64,000 nt of DNA from an uncultured Clostridia bacterium (GTDB lineage Bacteria > Bacillota > Clostridia > TANB77 > CAG-508): positions 264,812 to 328,811 of the forward strand of contig CAKOWZ010000001.1 in the NCBI GenBank assembly GCA_934129745.1, given 5' to 3'. The notes under the pieces were generated by a model, which was not told the origin of the DNA, made no database searches, and was given only the letters and a program-made list of their open reading frames with translations. Each line of letters starts with the position of its first letter. The first letter of the stretch is position 1. This document shows positions 52,901 through 60,992 of this stretch, piece after piece. Made by a program: the position numbers and the translations under genes.

Positions 52901-55900
52901 AAGTAAACCAATAAAAGAAATTGATAAATTAAAATTATTAAATAAATCTGAACAAAATTATGTTTTAGAAATTGCACAAAAAACATGGTTATTTTTTAAA
53001 TCATATTTAAATGAACAAACAAATTATTTACCACCAGATAATTATCAAGATGATAGAAAACCTAAAATCGTAATGCGTACATCTTCAACAAATATTGGAC
53101 TTGGAATGCTTTCAGTAATTTCAAGTTATGATTTAGGTTTTGAAAATTTAGAAAATACAGTTGATTTACTAGAAAAAATGATTAATACTGTTTCAGGTCT
53201 ACAAAAATGGAATGGACATTTATATAACTGGTATAATTTAAATGATTTACAACCACTGGTTCCTAGATTTGTTTCATCTGTTGATAGTGGAAATTTTGTG
53301 GGATATTTATATGTTGTTCTACAGTTTTTAGAAGGATTAGAATCTGAAAACTCAAAATTTATAGAAAATAAAAATGATAGTACAAATGAAAATGTTAATT
53401 TAAAAAATAAACAAATTTTAGAAAAAACAAAAAATCTAAAAATTCAAATAAACCAATTAATCCAAAACACAGATTTTACAAAACTATTTGATTATAAAAC
53501 AAATTTATTTTCAGTAGGTTTTGATGTAGAAGAAAACAAATTAATAGATTCATATTATGATTTACTAGCATCAGAAGCACGTCAAGCAAGTTTGGTCGCA
53601 ATTGCAAAAAAAGATATAGATGTAAAAAATTGGTATAATCTAAGTAGAACATTAACAGAATTAAACAAATACAAAGGACTTATATCATGGTCAGGAACTG
53701 CATTTGAATATTTAATGCCAAATATAAATATTCCAAAATATCCAGGAAGTTTATTAGATGAATCATGTAAATTTTTAATAATGAGTCAACAAGAATATGC
53801 AAAAAAATTAGGAATACCATGGGGAATTTCTGAATCAGCATTTAATTTAAGAGATTTAAATAATAATTATCAATATAAAGCATTTGGAATTCCATGGCTT
53901 GGATTAAAAAGAGGACTTGCAGATGAAATGGTTGTTTCATCATATGGTTCAATTTTAGCAATAACAGATGACCCTGAAAATGTTGTTGATAATCTAAAAA
54001 AACTTGAAAAACAGGGAATGTATGGTAAATTTGGCTTTTATGAATCTATTGATTTTACACCAAATAGAGTTGGTAAAAATAAAAAATATGAAAATGTAAA
54101 AACATATATGGCACATCATCAAGCATTAATTTTATTATCAATAAACAATTTATTTAATAATAATATTTTACAAAAAAGATTTATGAAAAATCCAGAATTA
54201 CAAGCTGTAAATATTTTATTAGAAGAAAGAATGCCAGAAAATGTGATAATTACTAAAGAGAAAAAAGAAAAAGTTGAAAAAATTAAATATAGTAATTATG
54301 ATTTTTATGCAGAAAAAACATTTAATAAAATTGGTAATAGTATAGAAAAATATAATTTAATATCTAATAAAGATTATATGGTTATAACTGATGAAAAAGG
54401 TAATGGATATAGTAAATTTAAAAATATTTTAATAAATAGATATAAACCAACATCTGATATTGAACAAGGAATTTATTTTTATATTAAAAATATTAGAAAC
54501 AAGAAGATTTGGACTAATGGTTATAGTCAAATAACTGAAAAACCAGATAAATATAGTGTAACATTTGCACCTGATAAAACAAAAATTGTTAGATTAGATG
54601 GAAACATTGAAACTAAAACAGATATTACAGTAAGCTCAAATGATAATGTTGAAATTCGTAGATTACAAATCAAAAATCTTGGGAATACTGATGAAACACT
54701 TGAAATTAGTTCATTATTAGAACCTGTTTTATCTAATAAAGAACAAGATTATTCACATCCTGCTTTTAATAATTTATTTTTAAGTTATGAATATATTCCT
54801 GAGATTGATGGAATTTTAGTTAAAAGAAAAAAACGTAATGAGTCACAAAAAGAAATGTATATGATAATTTGTTTGAATTCAGAAAATCAAAACATAATTA
54901 AAAAATCAGACAACCCTGATAATTTCAAACTAATTGGTGATTTAGAATATGAAATAAGTAAAGAAAGATTTTTAGGCAGAAATAATTTTGGAATTCCTAA
55001 ATTAATTGAAAATTCAAAACCATTTAGTAAAAGAATAGAATTATCAACAGATTCAATAATTGCAATGAGAAGAACTATAAATATTTTACCTAAAAAAAGT
55101 TGTGAAATTGATTTAGTAATTTGTGTTTCTGAAGATAAAGAAAATGTTTTAAATACAGTAAAAAAATATTTAAATACTGATAATAATAAAAGAGTTTTTG
55201 AATTATCAAAAGCTAGAGTTGAAGCTGAAAACAGATATCTTGAAATTACAGGAAAAGATATAAACACATATCAAACATTACTAAGTTTTATACTAAAAAA
55301 TTATGATAATAAATCTATAAAAAATAATGAACAAAAATCATTCCCTGTATCTGAATTATGGAAATTTGGTATTTCAGGTGATCTACCAATTATATTTGTT
55401 AAAATAAAAAATATTAATGATATTGATGTAATTTGTGAATTAGTAAAAGCATATGAATATTTCAGAACAAAAAACTTTAAAATAGATTTAGTAATTTTAA
55501 ATGAAGAAAAAGAAAATTATGATAGTTATGTAAAAGAAGCAATTTTAGAATGTATTTTAGATAAAAATTTGGCATATATGGTTAATGTAAAAGGCGGAAT
55601 TTATGTTTTAAATAATATAAATGATGATGATAAAAAATTGATTTCAATGTATTCCAAAATCACAATAGATGCTAAAAATGGTGGATTAAATATTCAATTA
55701 AAAGATTTGGAAGATGATGTTCCAGTTTTTAATAATTATGATAATAATGAAAAAATTGAATATGTTGAAGAAATCAAAAAATCTAATAAATTAATTAACT
55801 GTGATTTAAAATATTATAATGAATATGGTGGATTTTCACCTGATGGAAAAGAATATTTAATAAGAATCAATAAAGATGAAAATGTTCCAATGCCTTGGAG

Positions 55901-57758
55901 CCATATTATGGCAAACGAAAATTTTGGAACACTTGTTACAGATGGAATGGGAGGTTATACTTGGGATAAAAATAGTAGATTAAATAGAATTACAGCATGG
56001 TCAAATAGCCCAATTTTAGATATTCCATCAGAAGTTATTTATATAAAAGATGATGAAACAAAAAGAGCATGGTCATTAGGATTATCACCAATGCCTGATA
56101 ATAATGATTATTATGTAACATATGGTTTTGGTTATGCAAAATATGAACATGAAAGTCTTGGAATTAAGCAATATTGTGAAATTTTTGTACCTAAAGATGA
56201 TAGTTCAAAAATTCAAATTATAAAATTAAAAAATGAAACTCCTAGAAAAAGAAAAATTAAATTAGTGTATTATCTTAAATTAGTTATAGGTGAAGATGAA
56301 TTAAAAACAGATGGATTTTTAAATATGAATTTTAATAAAAATAATAATATAATATTAGCTCAAAATACAACTGGTTCAGATTTTAAATCAATTATTTTTG
56401 TTACAAGTAGTGAAAAAATTAAATCATATACTGGATTAAAAACAGAGTTTTTGGGTAATGGTGGATTACACAATCCTTCTGGTTTAAAATTAGATAATTT
56501 TAGTAACAAATTTCCAAATAAAATGAGTGATATAATTGCAATTGAATTTGAAATCGATTTAGAAGCACTTGAAACAAAGGAATTATCACTTGTTTTAGGA
56601 AAAGGAAACAGTATTATTGAGTGTCAAGATTTAGCATATAAATATAGTAATTTAAATAATTGTGTTCAGGAAAATGAGAGTATTAGAAGATTTTGGCGTG
56701 ATTTATTAGGAACAATTCAGATAAATACTCCTGTTGAATCAATGAATATATTATTAAATGGATGGACAATGTATCAAACATTAGCTTCAAGAATGTGGGG
56801 AAGAACAGGATTTTACCAATCAGGTGGAGCATTTGGATTTAGAGATCAATTACAAGACAGTATTAGTGCAAAATATTTAAATCCTGAAATTACAAAAAAT
56901 CAAATAATTAAACATAGTAAACATCAATTTATTGAAGGTGATGTTGAACACTGGTGGCATGATGAAACAAAAAGAGGAATTAGAACAAGATTTTCAGATG
57001 ATTTACTATGGCTACCATATTTGGTATGTGATTATATTAAATTTACTGGAGATTACAGTATTTTGAATATTAGAACAGATTATTTAGGTGGATCTATTTT
57101 AGAAAATGGTGTTGATGAAAGATATGATTTATATGTGTCTTCTGGTACTGATGGGACTATTTTAGAACATTGCTTAAAATCAATTGAAAAATCTTTGAAT
57201 TTTGGTGAGCATGGCTTACCTAAAATAGGGTCTGGTGATTGGAATGATGGATTTAGCACTGTTGGTAATAAAGGAAAAGGTGAAAGTGTATGGCTTGCAT
57301 TTTTCTTGTGTGAAGTTATTGAGGATTTTTGCTGGGTTTTGGAGAATTATGATGATACTGAACTTGAGAATTTTGATGAAAATGAAACACTAATTAATAA
57401 ATATAAAACAATAGTTCAACAAATTAAAAAATCAATTAACACAAATGCTTGGGATGGCAGATGGTTTAACAGAGCATTTACAGATGATGGAAAAGTATTA
57501 GGAAGTCTTCGAAATGAAGAATGTAAAATTGATAGTATTGCACAATCTTGGTCTGTTATTTCTAATATGGGTGATAATGATAAAAAATATATTTCAATGG
57601 AAAGTCTGGAAAATCATTTAGTTGATACTGAAAATGGTATTATTAAATTACTTGATCCTCCTTTTGAGAATGGAGATTTAGAGCCTGGATATATTAAATC
57701 ATATTTGCCTGGAACTAGAGAAAATGGTGGACAATACACACATGTGTGTTGCTGTTAG
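49956..57758 (+). CDS. Cyclic beta-1,2-glucan synthase-like protein, C-terminally truncated
   Basis: A 2600-residue multi-domain membrane enzyme. An N-terminal region (1-410) precedes two membrane helices (about 425-475), then a GT84-type glucosyltransferase domain with ITLDSDTDLTL (about 625), LSHDLLEGSYLRCG and RWIRGDYQ (about 775), more helices (about 800-1000), and a central domain (about 1020-1400) with RTSSTNIGLGMLS and SVDSGNFVGYLYVV. The C-terminal part has GH94-like features: RMWGRTGFYQSGGAFGFRDQLQD, EGDVEHWWH, and GSGDWNDG with the catalytic Asp (about 2428). It stops nine residues after ENGGQYTH, where homologues continue for perhaps 150-200 more. TTG 49956 is preferred for its GAGGTG site. 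Function without the end is doubtful. Confidence 0.85.
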   Translation: MRKYKVLGTKGIVIDKKQLENYLAKLASDNILKNNSDKTTYPIPRLKENFEFITNVYNILTEHLKLGIPIHPAGEWILDNYYIIEKTYKTIIKDMPISKYVKFVGLENENYKGFARIYVLANEIVSYTDGVIDRNNLSDFLQAYQSKKSLGMDEIWNIGIFLQIGLIENIRGVCEKIYSSQMQKYRVENIIERLVDNGKNPNTKTLKFGNNIQIKSYYRKRYLNLKNSGNGIYNIGVSNAEMKYPFIEYMSYRLKQYGKQASSFLNILEEQVDKMGLTINDVIQKEHFDIALKKVSIGNAITSINSIIRMNFLEIFENINGVDEILKKDPAGVYDKMDYKSREYYRQEIEKIAKKTKISEMYIARKCLELAQSEGQHIGYYLISKGRTTLLSELQNKKIKYTKPQTKVKIYIYGIAILSILTSFLCGFFVYNQTKNLLISILIFILTLIPSQTINVQIIQYILSKIIKPKILPKLDYKSGIPKESSTMVIIPTIIKNKAKVQELFAKLEVYYIANKSENLYFTLLGDCSSGSKEKEDFDDEIIETGIKEINRLNEKYPDNNFNKFNFIYRKRTWNPSEECFLGWERKRGAINQFNEYLLGNIKNPFLFNSFEDSENSIPKIKYIITLDSDTDLTLNSGLELVGTMSHILNKPILDKSTNTVINGHALLQPRIGVGLLEVRRSNFTKIFSGLGGTDSYVNAVFDVYQDNFDEGIFTGKGIYDLEIFSKVIKNEIPENTVLSHDLLEGSYLRCGMVSDIMLMDGYPTNYLSFKKRLHRWIRGDYQIAKWVKNPKINLLSKYKIIDNILRSKLETSVIFSIILMIIAKLNFEIKTWPILIFVLISVTIPYILEIINKIIFKKEGETTQKTFTKNQSTMKNSFIKAFFTIITLPDKAYMSLNAGLTSMYRMCFSKKHLLEWVTAEDAEKNSKNDLKSYFLSMNSNIILGLIFICIGIFADFNITTKICIIIISLLWLIAPILMYVISKPIKEIDKLKLLNKSEQNYVLEIAQKTWLFFKSYLNEQTNYLPPDNYQDDRKPKIVMRTSSTNIGLGMLSVISSYDLGFENLENTVDLLEKMINTVSGLQKWNGHLYNWYNLNDLQPLVPRFVSSVDSGNFVGYLYVVLQFLEGLESENSKFIENKNDSTNENVNLKNKQILEKTKNLKIQINQLIQNTDFTKLFDYKTNLFSVGFDVEENKLIDSYYDLLASEARQASLVAIAKKDIDVKNWYNLSRTLTELNKYKGLISWSGTAFEYLMPNINIPKYPGSLLDESCKFLIMSQQEYAKKLGIPWGISESAFNLRDLNNNYQYKAFGIPWLGLKRGLADEMVVSSYGSILAITDDPENVVDNLKKLEKQGMYGKFGFYESIDFTPNRVGKNKKYENVKTYMAHHQALILLSINNLFNNNILQKRFMKNPELQAVNILLEERMPENVIITKEKKEKVEKIKYSNYDFYAEKTFNKIGNSIEKYNLISNKDYMVITDEKGNGYSKFKNILINRYKPTSDIEQGIYFYIKNIRNKKIWTNGYSQITEKPDKYSVTFAPDKTKIVRLDGNIETKTDITVSSNDNVEIRRLQIKNLGNTDETLEISSLLEPVLSNKEQDYSHPAFNNLFLSYEYIPEIDGILVKRKKRNESQKEMYMIICLNSENQNIIKKSDNPDNFKLIGDLEYEISKERFLGRNNFGIPKLIENSKPFSKRIELSTDSIIAMRRTINILPKKSCEIDLVICVSEDKENVLNTVKKYLNTDNNKRVFELSKARVEAENRYLEITGKDINTYQTLLSFILKNYDNKSIKNNEQKSFPVSELWKFGISGDLPIIFVKIKNINDIDVICELVKAYEYFRTKNFKIDLVILNEEKENYDSYVKEAILECILDKNLAYMVNVKGGIYVLNNINDDDKKLISMYSKITIDAKNGGLNIQLKDLEDDVPVFNNYDNNEKIEYVEEIKKSNKLINCDLKYYNEYGGFSPDGKEYLIRINKDENVPMPWSHIMANENFGTLVTDGMGGYTWDKNSRLNRITAWSNSPILDIPSEVIYIKDDETKRAWSLGLSPMPDNNDYYVTYGFGYAKYEHESLGIKQYCEIFVPKDDSSKIQIIKLKNETPRKRKIKLVYYLKLVIGEDELKTDGFLNMNFNKNNNIILAQNTTGSDFKSIIFVTSSEKIKSYTGLKTEFLGNGGLHNPSGLKLDNFSNKFPNKMSDIIAIEFEIDLEALETKELSLVLGKGNSIIECQDLAYKYSNLNNCVQENESIRRFWRDLLGTIQINTPVESMNILLNGWTMYQTLASRMWGRTGFYQSGGAFGFRDQLQDSISAKYLNPEITKNQIIKHSKHQFIEGDVEHWWHDETKRGIRTRFSDDLLWLPYLVCDYIKFTGDYSILNIRTDYLGGSILENGVDERYDLYVSSGTDGTILEHCLKSIEKSLNFGEHGLPKIGSGDWNDGFSTVGNKGKGESVWLAFFLCEVIEDFCWVLENYDDTELENFDENETLINKYKTIVQQIKKSINTNAWDGRWFNRAFTDDGKVLGSLRNEECKIDSIAQSWSVISNMGDNDKKYISMESLENHLVDTENGIIKLLDPPFENGDLEPGYIKSYLPGTRENGGQYTHVCCC
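57736..57749. other. 14-base palindrome at the truncation point of the glucan synthase
   Basis: ACACACATGTGTGT is a perfect palindrome covering the last recognisable codons (Tyr-Thr-His) and the first aberrant ones. The reading frame ends nine bases later. It marks the likely junction between the old gene and the region carrying the defence genes. Confidence 0.5.
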
Positions 57759-57931
57759 CACCACTTTCTTGCAAATATGCTTGAAATCAAGCCAAAGTGA
57801 GAAAATGTTCACAATAACAATACACCTATAAAATATTGATACTCTTAAAATACATATTGTTACTAACTCCGTATTAAAAGTATTTAAAAAGTAATACTAT
57901 TGATACAAAACTAATAGGAGAAATAAAAAAA

Positions 57932-58040
57932 TGTGAAACAAAATCAACAAAATCCTATAAAAAAGTTTCACATTTTTAATTTTTGTGGTATAATATAAAT
58001 GTGAAACAAAATTAATAAAAAAGCCAAGAAAAGTTTCACA
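57932..58040. promoter_or_regulatory. Twin TGTGAAAC...GTTTCACA inverted repeats around the defence-operon promoter
   Basis: Unit one spans 57932-57972 and unit two 58000-58040. Each is 41 bases with TGTGAAAC and GTTTCACA ends 25 bases apart and partly conserved interiors (AAAATYAAYAAAA). They repeat every 68 bases, about six helical turns. The right end of unit one covers the -35 position and unit two starts six bases after the -10, so a bound protein could block transcription. They could also fold as RNA hairpins. No regulator gene is adjacent. Confidence 0.55.
57966..57994 (+). promoter_or_regulatory. Predicted promoter of the Fic/Gabija-like operon
   Basis: TATAAT at 57989-57994 with a TGn extension (57986-57988); the -35 position holds TTTCAC (57966-57971), which is part of the first inverted repeat. 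Transcription would start near 58001, inside the second repeat. Confidence 0.6.
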
Positions 58041-58059
58041 TTTTAAGGAGGTATATATC

Positions 58060-58992
58060 ATGGAAGAAAAGATGGAAATTATGAATCTTCTTCAAAATAA
58101 ACAATTACTTGAACATGAGTTACAATCGCTTGCTTATGGTTCTGTTGAAATAAGAGAAAATAATTCTAATAAATATATTTATGTACATTATAGAGAAGAC
58201 GGCGTTGTTTTAACTAAATATGTTGGAGAATATTCAGACGAATTATATAATCTAGTATTAAATAATAGTATTAAAGCAAAAGAATTAAAAAAACAAATAA
58301 GAGAAATAAATAAAAAATTAAAACAATTAAATTATACAGAAGAAGAACTTTCTGAAAAAGTAGCCCAAAATATAGATTTTGCTAAAAGGCATTTAGTAGA
58401 TACAATTTATAAACAAGCAATATTAGAAGGTGTTGCAACTACATTTGCAGATACAGAAAGCATTATTGAAGGTGGAAAAGTAAATAATATGACATCAGAG
58501 GATATACTAAAAATAGTTAACTTAAAGCATGCATGGGAATTCATATTAAACAAAAATGTTATATTAAGTGATACAAATTTTGCTTTATTATGCGAAATAA
58601 ACAAAATGGTAGAGGAAGGTTTTTACTATTCAGCAGGTAAAGTTAGAAATGTTCCTGTAACAATAGGAGGAACAACATGGAAACCAGATTTGCCAATTGA
58701 AAGTATAATAAAAGAAGAATTAGAAAGAATCTTTAATAGCAAAATGGATGACGTAGATAAAGCTATAGAACTTTTATTATACACAATGAAAAAACAAGTA
58801 TTTATAGATGGAAATAAAAGAACATCAGTAATTTATAGCAATCATTATCTGATTTCAAAAGGAAAAGGTATTATAGCAATTCCAGCTGAATTAACAGCTG
58901 AATTTAAAGATTTACTTATTTCTTATTATGAAGGAAAAGAAGAAAAACAAATAAAGAAATTTATTAAAGAAAAATGTTATATGAATATATAA
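58060..58992 (+). CDS. Fic-domain protein with Gln in place of the catalytic His
   Basis: Fic enzymes usually transfer AMP to target proteins. The 310-residue protein has an N-terminal coiled region (about 1-95, including YIYVHYREDGVVLTKYVGEYS), an inhibitory-helix-like TESIIEGG (132-139) and the Fic core Q246-V-F-I-D-G-N-K-R254. The canonical motif begins HxFxDGN, so the catalytic histidine is replaced by Q246, while the Asp, Asn and Arg that hold nucleotide phosphates remain. A Q-type Fic-like subfamily with xQxFxDGNKRT exists in Firmicutes, so this is probably not random decay. AAGGAGG precedes ATG 58060. It is first of four co-directed genes; the next begins 26 bases on. Confidence 0.85.
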   Translation: MEEKMEIMNLLQNKQLLEHELQSLAYGSVEIRENNSNKYIYVHYREDGVVLTKYVGEYSDELYNLVLNNSIKAKELKKQIREINKKLKQLNYTEEELSEKVAQNIDFAKRHLVDTIYKQAILEGVATTFADTESIIEGGKVNNMTSEDILKIVNLKHAWEFILNKNVILSDTNFALLCEINKMVEEGFYYSAGKVRNVPVTIGGTTWKPDLPIESIIKEELERIFNSKMDDVDKAIELLLYTMKKQVFIDGNKRTSVIYSNHYLISKGKGIIAIPAELTAEFKDLLISYYEGKEEKQIKKFIKEKCYMNI

Positions 58993-59018
58993 AGTATTGT
59001 GAAAGGTAGTGTGATAAT

Positions 59019-60989
59019 TTGAAAAGTTTATATATATCAAGAGTGAAAATAAAAAATTTTAGGAACTTTAAAGATGTTGATTTTTATTTGGGTCATAAAG
59101 CAGTAATAATAGGGGAGAATAATGTGGGTAAAACTAATTTTTTAAGGGCGTTACAATTAGTTTTAGATCCATCCCTATCAGATGAAGATAGGTATTTAGA
59201 AGAAACAGATTTTTATTCAGGTATCGATAATCCAACGGAAAATGGAGAAATAGTTGAAATAAGTATATACATTAGTAATTACTCAGATAATAAAACAATA
59301 TTAGCTCTTTTAGCGGATGCAACAGTAAATGAAGATGGAGAAGAACAATTATTGATTACATACAAATTTGAACCAATACAAAGAGATGATGGGAAAGTTG
59401 AGTATGAATACCATATTTTTAAAGGTGGAGATGAAACAAAAAAATTTGATAACAGAGATAGAAAATACTTGAATATAAAGGTTATAAAGGCACTTAGAGA
59501 TGTTGAAAATGAATTAAAAAATGTAAGATTATCACCAATAAATAAACTATTAAAACAGTATGATATCGATAAAGAAGAACTAAAACGAATTGCTGAATCA
59601 TACAAGGAAACAGGAAAAGATGTGTTAGCATTAGATGAAATAATTGATTTAACTAATAATATAAATAATAAATTTAGCAATATATTAGGAAATGATGATT
59701 TTAATGTCAGTTTGAAAACATTAGAGGTAGAACCTAATAAACTATTGTCTTCTTTAAAATTGTTAATGGATAAAAGAAATACTAGCGATATAAGTTTAGG
59801 TGTTAATAATATTTTATACATATCGTTAATGTTGCAATTATTACAAGATAAAACTGTTCCAACATATATAAATAAAAAACAATATGAAGAATTGGAGCAA
59901 AAAGAAAATTCGAATATTTTATCAAAAGTATATAGTAAAAGCGAAAAAGATAATTATTTCTTGAAAAATAATTTGACCGAAAGTGAAAATAAAGAAATTT
60001 ATGATTTTATGTCAAGAAATTTGTCTAACAATGATGGAGTAACAATTTTAGCTATTGAAGAGCCTGAAGCTCACCTACATCCAACATATCAAAGATTAAT
60101 ATATAGAGATGTTATAAGAAATAATGACAACTCTGTATTATTAACAACACATTCAACTCATATAACATCAATAACACCGATTAAATCAATGGTAAATATA
60201 CACTATGAAAGAGATGAAAGTAAGATATATTCTGCGAAGAATTTGGAATTATCTGACAGAGAATTAACAGATATTGAAAGATATATAGATGTTAAAAGAG
60301 GCGAAATTTATTTAGGAAAAGGTGTAATATTGGTCGAAGGAATTACAGAGGAGTATTTAATTCCAAAATTTGCTGAATTATTGGGAAAAAACTTAGATGA
60401 AAAGGGAATAATAATTTGCAATGTTGATTCAACTGATTTTTTCCCATATGCCAAATTACTAAAAAATCTTAACATACCATATACAATAATTACAGATGGA
60501 GACTTTTATTGTATTGAAGAAAAAGAAGGGGAAAAAGAAAGAAAATATCATGTTTTACAAAAAGAGGATATAGAAGAATGTGGTTGGTTAGGAATTGAGA
60601 GAATAAAAGAGCTGATTATTAAATTGGGGTTAAAAAAACAAGGTGAAATTGGAGATGAAATTGAGCAACAGGAAGAAATGTTTGAGCAATTTGGAATGTT
60701 TGTTGGAAATTACACGGTTGAAGTAGATATAATGGAAAAAAGCCAAGAAAATGAAAAACTTATATTAGAACAAATTTTTAATGAATTAACAATTGGTGGA
60801 GAAAGACAAAAAAAGAATTTTAAAAAAGAATTGGACACAGGAGAATATTGGAAATGTTTAAATAAGATTGAAAATAATGGTATTGGAAAGGGGAGATATG
60901 CTCAAAGATTATCAGCACAATGTTTGATTGGGCATATTCCAGATTACATAAAGAAAGCTATTAATTATATTTATAACGAGGTAAAATAA
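59019..60989 (+). CDS. OLD-family ATPase/TOPRIM nuclease, GajA-like
   Basis: In Gabija defence, GajA is an ATP-regulated nicking endonuclease that acts on phage DNA. The 656-residue protein has the ABC-like ATPase with IGENNVGKTNF (Walker A, 31-41), a long insertion, AIEEPEAHLHPTYQR (Walker B) and TTHSTHITSI. The TOPRIM domain starts at about residue 436, with VILVEGITEEYLIPKF and the acidic TDGDF. This is the OLD/GajA architecture; B. cereus GajA is about 578 residues. The start is TTG 59019, after GAAAGGTAG. The UvrD-like helicase gene follows three bases after its stop, as in Gabija. Confidence 0.85.
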   Translation: MKSLYISRVKIKNFRNFKDVDFYLGHKAVIIGENNVGKTNFLRALQLVLDPSLSDEDRYLEETDFYSGIDNPTENGEIVEISIYISNYSDNKTILALLADATVNEDGEEQLLITYKFEPIQRDDGKVEYEYHIFKGGDETKKFDNRDRKYLNIKVIKALRDVENELKNVRLSPINKLLKQYDIDKEELKRIAESYKETGKDVLALDEIIDLTNNINNKFSNILGNDDFNVSLKTLEVEPNKLLSSLKLLMDKRNTSDISLGVNNILYISLMLQLLQDKTVPTYINKKQYEELEQKENSNILSKVYSKSEKDNYFLKNNLTESENKEIYDFMSRNLSNNDGVTILAIEEPEAHLHPTYQRLIYRDVIRNNDNSVLLTTHSTHITSITPIKSMVNIHYERDESKIYSAKNLELSDRELTDIERYIDVKRGEIYLGKGVILVEGITEEYLIPKFAELLGKNLDEKGIIICNVDSTDFFPYAKLLKNLNIPYTIITDGDFYCIEEKEGEKERKYHVLQKEDIEECGWLGIERIKELIIKLGLKKQGEIGDEIEQQEEMFEQFGMFVGNYTVEVDIMEKSQENEKLILEQIFNELTIGGERQKKNFKKELDTGEYWKCLNKIENNGIGKGRYAQRLSAQCLIGHIPDYIKKAINYIYNEVK

Positions 60990-60992
60990 AAA

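Larger units (their letters stand above)
57759..58059. other. Intergenic region between truncated synthase and Fic gene
   Basis: No gene is seen. It contains a GCTTGAAATCAAGC hairpin soon after the stop, several AT-rich stretches, a GGAG followed by ATG-TGA without a frame, and then the twin TGTGAAAC inverted repeats and promoter listed separately. No glucan-synthase coding sequence can be read in any frame here, so the missing C-terminus is not simply frameshifted. Confidence 0.6.

Noticed and set aside
57918..57935. Good ribosome-site-like GGAG followed by ATG before the Fic operon
   Set aside because: The ATG is followed at once by TGA; a start-stop pair with no other support.
59279..59821. 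Antisense open frame of 180 residues opposite the GajA-like gene
   Set aside because: It is a shadow of the coding strand: low-complexity Leu/Ser/Phe-rich sequence and no ribosome site.
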